11,231 nucleotides of DNA, from assembly GCF_001556045.1 (NCBI RefSeq), contig NZ_LSIC01000126.1, positions 1-11,231 of the forward strand. The letters run 5' to 3'. The notes under the pieces were generated by a model that was not told the origin of the DNA, made no database searches, and saw only the letters and a list, made by a program, of their open reading frames with translations. This DNA is from Bradyrhizobium sp. CCH5-F6 (GTDB taxonomy: Bacteria > Pseudomonadota > Alphaproteobacteria > Rhizobiales > Xanthobacteraceae). This document shows positions 7,335-11,231 of this stretch, in pieces; position 1 is the stretch's first letter, and the number at the start of each line of letters is the position of its first letter. The translations under genes and the position numbers were made by a program.

Positions 7335-7358
7335 GGGTGCGATCAGTTGACCGCACCC
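7335..7358. terminator. Hairpin across the merR stop codon
   Basis: GGGTGCG (7335-7341) pairs with CGCACCC (7352-7358) around a 10-nt loop that contains the merR stop (7343-7345 on the minus strand). With the hairpin at 7286-7306 it may separate the two convergent transcripts. No T-tract is present, so termination is only a suggestion. Confidence 0.3.
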
Positions 7359-7771
7359 TCCCAGAACAGCGTCTCGATCAGCGGGCATTCCGGCAACGTC
7401 CCGTCGGCACATTGTGCGACAACCTTCTTGAGCACCCGCTCCATGCGCTTCAGATCGGCGATCTTCGCCTGCACGTCCTCAAGGTGTGCGGCGGCGACGG
7501 CGCGCGCCTCGGCACAGGGCTGGTTGCGCTCGTCGACGAGACGCAGCAGCTCACGGATTTCATCAAGGGAGAAGCCAAGCTCGCGCGCCCGCAACACGAA
7601 GCGAAGGCGCCGCTCATGCGACGTGTCGTAGCTGCGATAGCCGCCAGCCGTGCGCGGCGGTTCGGGCAGAAGACCGACCTTCTCGTAATAGCGCACGGTC
7701 TCCAGGTTGCACCCCGTCCGTTGGGCGAGCTCGGCTCGCTGCAGGCCCTTCACCACGGCGTGATCGCGCAT
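7343..7771 (-). CDS. merR: MerR mercury-responsive transcriptional regulator
   Basis: This 142-aa dimeric regulator represses, and with Hg(II) activates, the divergent mer operon by distorting its long-spacer promoter. The N-terminal winged HTH is clear (AELAQRTGCNLETVRYYEKVGLL, about 13-35; GGYRSY at 43-48), followed by FVLRARELGFSLDEIRELL and a long dimerisation helix. The Hg-binding cysteines are Cys86, Cys121 and Cys129. Cys86 to Cys121 keeps the 35-residue spacing of Tn501 MerR, but the last pair is 8 apart rather than 9. The start is ATG at 7771 with AGGGA 7 nt upstream. A longer in-frame extension toward 8050 would cross the operator and merT and is rejected. It lies divergent from merT. 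Confidence 0.93.
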   Translation of the reverse strand: MRDHAVVKGLQRAELAQRTGCNLETVRYYEKVGLLPEPPRTAGGYRSYDTSHERRLRFVLRARELGFSLDEIRELLRLVDERNQPCAEARAVAAAHLEDVQAKIADLKRMERVLKKVVAQCADGTLPECPLIETLFWEGAVN

Positions 7772-7784
7772 CGCAAAATCCCTC

Positions 7785-7815
7785 TTGACCCTGTAGCGAC
7801 TACAGACCCCATGGT
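7785..7815 (+). promoter_or_regulatory. mer operator-promoter (MerR-type, 19-bp spacer)
   Basis: The -35 is TTGACC (7785-7790) and the -10 is CATGGT (7810-7815), matching the TAAGGT-type -10 of classical mer promoters. They are separated by 19 bp, the over-long spacing on which MerR regulators act. Inside the spacer is a perfect dyad, CTGTAG-CGA-CTACAG (7791-7805), the predicted MerR-binding site. It drives merTPF-BA and starts only 13 bp from the merR start, so it should also control merR. Confidence 0.85.
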
Positions 7816-7856
7816 ACGGCACGCATAGGATTTCGACAAGGAAAGAGAGAACGGAC

Positions 7857-8282
7857 ATGGTCGCATCGCGATCCGGAACGGCAGGCACGGCGCCCCCTGC
7901 GGCGGATCTTTCCGCGTCAGAGCGCGGTGAGGTCGGACGGCAGCGTCTGATCGCCGTTGGCGGCATTTTCGGCGCGCTCGCCGCCTCGTCCTGCTGCATC
8001 GTGCCGCTGATCCTGTTCAGCCTCGGCATCGGTGGCGCCTGGATTGGCAATCTGACGGCGCTCGCACCCTACAAACCGATCTTCGTCGCCGGCACCGCGG
8101 GCCTTCTCTGTTGCGGCTTCTATCTCGTCTACTGGAAGCCGCGGCGAGCCTGCGCCGAGGGTGCCGCTTGCGCGCGCCCCATTTCCAACCGTCTCGTCCA
8201 GCTCGCGCTCTGGATCGCGACTGTGCTCGTGATCGCCGCCTTCGCCTTCGACTACGTCGCCCCGCTACTGCTTCGCGCCTGA
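7857..8282 (+). CDS. merT: MerT mercuric ion transporter
   Basis: This 141-aa inner-membrane protein passes Hg(II) from periplasmic MerP to the cytoplasm. There are three likely membrane helices (about 31-53, 75-93 and 114-135). The first holds the vicinal pair Cys46-Cys47 (SSCCIVP). The cytoplasmic loop carries Cys99 and Cys105 (CAEGAAC), with the same spacing as Cys76/Cys82 of Tn21 MerT. An extra vicinal pair, Cys85-Cys86 (LLCCGF), lies in helix 2. A roughly 30-residue polar N-terminal extension makes it longer than the usual 116 aa. The start is ATG at 7857 with AAGGAAAGAGAG 8 nt upstream. It is the first gene of the operon, 41 bp after the -10. Confidence 0.92.
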   Translation: MVASRSGTAGTAPPAADLSASERGEVGRQRLIAVGGIFGALAASSCCIVPLILFSLGIGGAWIGNLTALAPYKPIFVAGTAGLLCCGFYLVYWKPRRACAEGAACARPISNRLVQLALWIATVLVIAAFAFDYVAPLLLRA

Positions 8283-8303
8283 CACCAAAAGGAGACCCGT
8301 CCG

Positions 8304-8597
8304 ATGAACAAATATTTGAGCGCACTCGCCCTGATCGCCTCGATGATGACGGCATCGACTGCATTCGCCGGCGAGCGCACGATCACCTTCTCCGTCGACA
8401 ACATGACCTGTGCCTCGTGTCCCTACATCGTGAAGAGTTCGATGGAGGGGGTCGTCGGCGTCGCAAAGGTCGCCGTTTCGTTCCGCGCCAAGACCGCAAC
8501 CGTGAGCTTCGACGACGCGAAGACGAACCCCGACGCCATCGCGACCGCCAGCATGAACGCGGGCTATCCGGCCCATCCGGTGAAGCAGGGCAGTTGA
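8304..8597 (+). CDS. merP: MerP periplasmic mercury-binding protein
   Basis: This 97-aa protein scavenges Hg(II) in the periplasm and hands it to MerT. A signal peptide is evident (basic start, hydrophobic core about 6-16, AFA with cleavage after residue 22), followed by one heavy-metal-associated domain. The binding motif is MTCASC with Cys36 and Cys39, and GYPAHPV near the end fits the last strand. AAGGAG stands about 9 nt before the ATG. It lies 21 bp after merT, in the same operon. Confidence 0.93.
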   Translation: MNKYLSALALIASMMTASTAFAGERTITFSVDNMTCASCPYIVKSSMEGVVGVAKVAVSFRAKTATVSFDDAKTNPDAIATASMNAGYPAHPVKQGS

Positions 8598-8598
8598 G

Positions 8599-8847
8599 GT
8601 GAATGACCGCGCTCTGATCCGTGCGGGCACGGCTGGCGCCGTCCTCGCTGCGATCTGTTGCGCGACGCCGTTTCTCGCCGGAGTCCTGCCACTGGCCGGC
8701 CTCGGCGCATGGCTGGCAGGTGCGGGTCCGGTTGTGCTTCCCCTGATGGTCGCGTGCTTCGCTCTCGTCGCGTGGGCTATCCATCGTCGCCGTGCAAAAG
8801 CCGACCGCAGCGAGACCAAGATTCACAACGAAGGCGTGAAGCCATGA
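8599..8847 (+). CDS. merF: MerF mercury transporter lacking the second Cys pair
   Basis: This 82-aa membrane protein has two predicted helices (about 8-32 and 45-62) and the vicinal pair Cys20-Cys21 (AAICCATPF) in helix 1, as in MerF. It ends in a basic tail (HRRRAKADRSETKIHNEGVKP). In the pMER327 MerF the tail has a second pair (ADACCTPK); here the matching positions read ADRSETK, so only one pair remains, plus a lone Cys53. The start is GTG at 8599, two bases after the merP stop, with a weak ribosome site, suggesting reinitiation. The stop overlaps the merBA start as ATGA. It probably aids Hg(II) uptake alongside MerT. Confidence 0.85.
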   Translation: MNDRALIRAGTAGAVLAAICCATPFLAGVLPLAGLGAWLAGAGPVVLPLMVACFALVAWAIHRRRAKADRSETKIHNEGVKP

Positions 8848-11105
8848 ACGACTGTTGCGCATCCTCCTCGTCCCGGGACAAGCTTGCAGCTTCCGCATCC
8901 ACGACGCTCCCGAGCTACACCGTGCGGCCGGGCGTGACGTTTCCGGATTGGTCTGTGGTCAAATCACCAGCGGTCAAGGATGCCCTGCAAGCAATGGTCG
9001 GGTCCGGCCATGTGTTCGATCGCTGGAGTGGCTACGATCCCGCCACGGACCGCGTTCGTGTTGCGCTGCTTAAGCTCTACGCCGAGGAAGGACGAGCCCC
9101 GACCACGGGCGCGCTTGCGGAGCGCGCGGGGTTGAGCGAGGCAGCCATCCGGTCTCTGCTCGAAGAATTCCGTCGTCGCGACCTTGTCGTGCTCGACGGC
9201 GAGCGGATCGTCGGCGCCTATCCCTTCACCGACCGGAACACCGGGCACCGGGTCACACTCCACGGACGTGTTCTCAACGCCATGTGCGCTGTCGACGCAC
9301 TCGGCATTGGCGCCATGACTGATCTCGACATCACGATTGCATCGCGCTGCCGCCATTGTGGCGCGCCAATCCGGATCGCCACGCGGGACCAAGGACGGGT
9401 GCTTGCCCAGACCGAGCCGCGGACGGCCGTCATGTGGCAAAGCGTTCGCTACGAAGGCGCGTGTGCTGCGAACTCGCTGTGCGCGACCACCGCCTTCTTC
9501 TGTTCTGACGACCATCTCTCCGCCTGGCGCCGCCAACAGGCTGGGGACGAGGCCGGGTTTCGGTTGTCGATCGAGGAAGGGCTGGAGGCTGGTCGCGCTC
9601 TGTTCGGGCCGAGCCTCGCCGGCCTCGAAACGGCGGCACAATCGTCGGTCGGCTCGACATCGAAGTGCGCTGTAGTGGCGGACCGCTTTCGCACGAACGG
9701 TCGCAATGGTGGCGCCTACGATCTCGTCGTCATCGGCGCCGGCTCGGCCGGCTTCTCGGCCTCGATCACGGCCGCCGATCAGGGCGCGCAGGTGGCGCTC
9801 ATCGGCAGCGGCACCATCGGCGGCACCTGCGTCAATATTGGCTGCGTGCCGTCGAAGACTCTGATCCGAGCCGCGGAGACGCTTCACAACGCGCGCGTGG
9901 CAGCACGTTTCGCCGGCATCACGGCGGAGGCCGAACTGACCGACTGGCGCGGAACCGTTCGTCAGAAGGACGCCCTCGTTTCCGAACTGCGCCAGGCCAA
10001 GTACACGAACCTGCTCCCCGCCTACAACGGTATCGCTTATCGCGAAGGACCGGCGCGCCTCGTAGAAGGTGGTGTCGAGGTGGACGGCGCGCGCATTCCC
10101 GCCGGCAAGATCATCATCGCGACCGGCGCGCGGCCGGCGGTGCCCGCCATCCCTGGCATCGAGACTGTACCGTATCTCACCAGCACGACCGCGCTCGACC
10201 TTGAGGAGCTACCGCGATTGTTGCTCATCATCGGCGGCGGCTATATCGGAGCGGAGCTCGCCCAGATGTTCGCCCGCGCCGGCGTCAAGGTCACGCTCGT
10301 ATGCCGGTCCCATTTGCTTCCCGAGGCCGAGCCCGAGATCGGTGCGGCGCTGACGGGATATTTCGAGGACGAAGGGATCACCGTGGTCTCCGGTATCGCT
10401 TACCGTGCGATCCGCAAGATCGAGAACGGCATTGCGCTCGATGTTTCACGCGACGGCCAGAACACGACCATCGACGCCGATAAAGTGCTGATCACTACAG
10501 GGCGCGCGCCCAACATCGAAGGCCTTGGGCTCACCGAGCACGGCATCGCCCTCTCGCCGAAGGGCGGCATCGTCGTCGATGACCGCATGCGGACCACCAG
10601 GGCCGGCATCTATGCTGCGGGCGACGTCACCGGCCGCGACCAGTTTGTCTACATGGCCGCCTATGGCGCCAAGCTCGCCGCCAAGAACGCCCTCAATGGC
10701 GACAGCTTGCGCTACGACAACAGCGCCATGCCCGCCATCGTGTTCACCGATCCGCAGGTGGCGAGCGTCGGCCTGACCGAGGCTGCGGCGCGCGCGGCCG
10801 GGCATGCCATCCGTGTATCGACAATCGGCCTCGACCAGGTGCCGCGGGCGCTCGCAGCGCGCGATACCCGGGGGCTCATCAAGCTTGTGGCCGACGCCGG
10901 CAGCGGCCGGCTGCTCGGCGCGCAAATCCTCGCCCCGGAAGGCGCCGACAGCATCCAGACCGCGACGCTCGCGATCCGGCAGGGCCTTACCGTCGACGAC
11001 CTCGCAGATACAATCTTTCCGTATCTCACCACCGTCGAGGGCCTGAAGCTCGCAGCGCTGTCGTTCGGTAAGGATGTCGCCAAGCTCTCCTGCTGCGCAG
11101 GCTGA
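8844..11105 (+). CDS. merBA: MerB-MerA fusion: organomercurial lyase / mercuric reductase
   Basis: A single 753-aa reading frame joins two enzymes. Residues about 25-260 are MerB, which splits the C-Hg bond. Its catalytic Cys148 and Asp151 (NAMCAVDAL) and Cys213 (SLCATTAFF) match Cys96, Asp99 and Cys159 of R831b MerB, and Cys169 matches Cys117. A linker (about 262-290) leads to the MerA core, the NADPH- and FAD-dependent reductase making Hg(0). Its features are GAGSAG at 298-303, redox pair Cys329/Cys334 (GGTCVNIGCVPSK), GGGYIGAE at 464-471, YAAGD (590-594), Tyr444 and Tyr727, and the C-terminal Cys750-Cys751 (SCCAG). The NmerA domain is absent, its place taken by MerB. The start is ATG at 8844, overlapping the merF stop; an upstream ATG at 8658 lies inside merF. 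Residues 4-5 are an additional CC pair. Confidence 0.92.
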   Translation: MNDCCASSSSRDKLAASASTTLPSYTVRPGVTFPDWSVVKSPAVKDALQAMVGSGHVFDRWSGYDPATDRVRVALLKLYAEEGRAPTTGALAERAGLSEAAIRSLLEEFRRRDLVVLDGERIVGAYPFTDRNTGHRVTLHGRVLNAMCAVDALGIGAMTDLDITIASRCRHCGAPIRIATRDQGRVLAQTEPRTAVMWQSVRYEGACAANSLCATTAFFCSDDHLSAWRRQQAGDEAGFRLSIEEGLEAGRALFGPSLAGLETAAQSSVGSTSKCAVVADRFRTNGRNGGAYDLVVIGAGSAGFSASITAADQGAQVALIGSGTIGGTCVNIGCVPSKTLIRAAETLHNARVAARFAGITAEAELTDWRGTVRQKDALVSELRQAKYTNLLPAYNGIAYREGPARLVEGGVEVDGARIPAGKIIIATGARPAVPAIPGIETVPYLTSTTALDLEELPRLLLIIGGGYIGAELAQMFARAGVKVTLVCRSHLLPEAEPEIGAALTGYFEDEGITVVSGIAYRAIRKIENGIALDVSRDGQNTTIDADKVLITTGRAPNIEGLGLTEHGIALSPKGGIVVDDRMRTTRAGIYAAGDVTGRDQFVYMAAYGAKLAAKNALNGDSLRYDNSAMPAIVFTDPQVASVGLTEAAARAAGHAIRVSTIGLDQVPRALAARDTRGLIKLVADAGSGRLLGAQILAPEGADSIQTATLAIRQGLTVDDLADTIFPYLTTVEGLKLAALSFGKDVAKLSCCAG

Positions 11106-11205
11106 GCAGCCGCCAAGGTCCGTGAGCGATCCGCGAATCTGTCTCACGCGCCGAGATGGGTCGGGAAGCCGCAGATTTTCAGGCAAACGCCGCTAAATCA
11201 TCCGG

Positions 11206-11214
11206 CTGAGACAG
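11206..11214 (-). repeat. Right terminal inverted repeat CTGAGACAG
   Basis: It is the exact reverse complement of 29-37 and directly abuts the right core CTTGACT. It also pairs, over eight bases, with CTGTCTCA at 11139-11146 in the same end, so the right end carries two opposed copies. Confidence 0.5.
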
Positions 11215-11221
11215 CTTGACT
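11215..11221 (+). repeat. Right candidate attachment core CTTGACT
   Basis: This is a direct copy of 14-20 at the opposite boundary. AGATAA at 11226-11231 just outside it mirrors TTATCT at 10-15 outside or overlapping the left copy, consistent with a split host target palindrome. Confidence 0.5.
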
Positions 11222-11231
11222 GTTCAGATAA

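Larger units (their letters stand above)
14..11221. mobile_element. GInt-like integrative element carrying ardC and a mer operon
   Basis: Four overlapping recombination genes stand at the left end and cargo fills the rest, up to a right end that shares short repeats with the left. CTTGACT occurs at both boundaries as a direct repeat, and just inside it CTGTCTCAG (29-37) faces CTGAGACAG (11206-11214). Three large tyrosine recombinases plus a small HTH protein at one end is the layout described for GInts (ginABCD); Tn554 has a related tnpABC set. No transposase with a DDE motif, no relaxase, no type IV secretion gene and no replication gene is visible. The family call rests on gene order, sizes and motifs. 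The exact ends are inferred from repeats only, because no empty site is available for comparison. Confidence 0.7.
11106..11231 (+). other. Non-coding right end of the element
   Basis: No gene is visible after merBA. The stretch holds CTGTCTCA (11139-11146), TCAGGCA (11179-11185) and GCCGC (11189-11193), in the same order and orientation as at the left end (29-36, 40-46, 51-55). It ends with the inverted CTGAGACAG and the CTTGACT core. This looks like a recombinase-binding end. Bases 11222-11231 are probably host DNA. Confidence 0.5.

Noticed and set aside
7772..8050. N-terminal extension of merR on the minus strand
   Set aside because: It crosses the mer operator-promoter and merT, and the MerR fold begins normally from 7771.
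8658..8843. Upstream extension of the merBA start
   Set aside because: It would overlap almost all of merF in another frame; the ATG at 8844 overlapping the merF stop fits operon structure better.
8964..9887. 307-codon minus-strand frame opposite the MerB half
   Set aside because: It mirrors a clear MerB-MerA coding region and has no protein features of its own.
10446..11186. 246-codon minus-strand frame opposite MerA running into the right end
   Set aside because: It is the complement of MerA codons over most of its length, with no domain and no ribosome site seen.
1..11231. CRISPR array, tRNA, rRNA or oriT
   Set aside because: No regularly spaced repeats, no cloverleaf or rRNA sequence, and no relaxase gene or convincing nic-type region were seen.

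Overview
The window appears to hold one complete, compact integrative element of about 11.2 kb from a GC-rich proteobacterium, most likely an alphaproteobacterium (rhizobial or sphingomonad type). The base is codon usage, the style of the MerR, MerT and ArdC proteins, and the family of recombination genes; no rRNA or housekeeping gene is present to fix the host. A few bases of host DNA seem to remain at each edge: CTTGACT occurs at 14-20 and again at 11215-11221, and next to these lies an inverted 9-mer (CTGTCTCAG at 29-37, CTGAGACAG at 11206-11214).

Left module (264-6143, all +): four genes, each overlapping the next by ATGA. Three encode large tyrosine-recombinase-like proteins (478, 613 and 722 aa) and the fourth a 147-aa helix-turn-helix plus coiled-coil protein. 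This matches the ginABCD set that defines GInt genomic islands, and more distantly the tnpABC set of Tn554. Only the first recombinase keeps the full catalytic set. The second has lost two core residues and the third has a His-to-Arg change, so they probably act as one complex. A leader of about 225 bp before the operon is packed with inverted repeats.

Middle (6144-7299): a 223-bp structured leader and an ArdC-type antirestriction protein (ssDNA-binding domain plus HExxH metallopeptidase domain). This would help incoming DNA survive restriction. No relaxase, type IV secretion or replication gene is present, so transfer between cells must rely on a host plasmid or similar carrier.

Right module (7343-11105): a mercury-resistance operon. 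merR (-) is divergent from merT-merP-merF-merBA (+), with a MerR-type operator-promoter (19-bp spacer, 15-bp dyad) between them. The last gene is unusual: a complete organomercurial lyase (MerB) domain is fused to the N terminus of a MerA core that lacks the usual NmerA domain. One polypeptide would cleave organomercurials and reduce the Hg(II) released. MerP, MerT and MerF bring Hg(II) into the cell, MerR senses it, and MerBA turns it into volatile Hg(0). The last 126 bp are non-coding and carry the right-end repeats.

The main points of interest are the reconstructable attachment sites, the three recombinases with unequal catalytic residues, the MerB-MerA fusion, and the small cargo of antirestriction plus broad-spectrum mercury detoxification.
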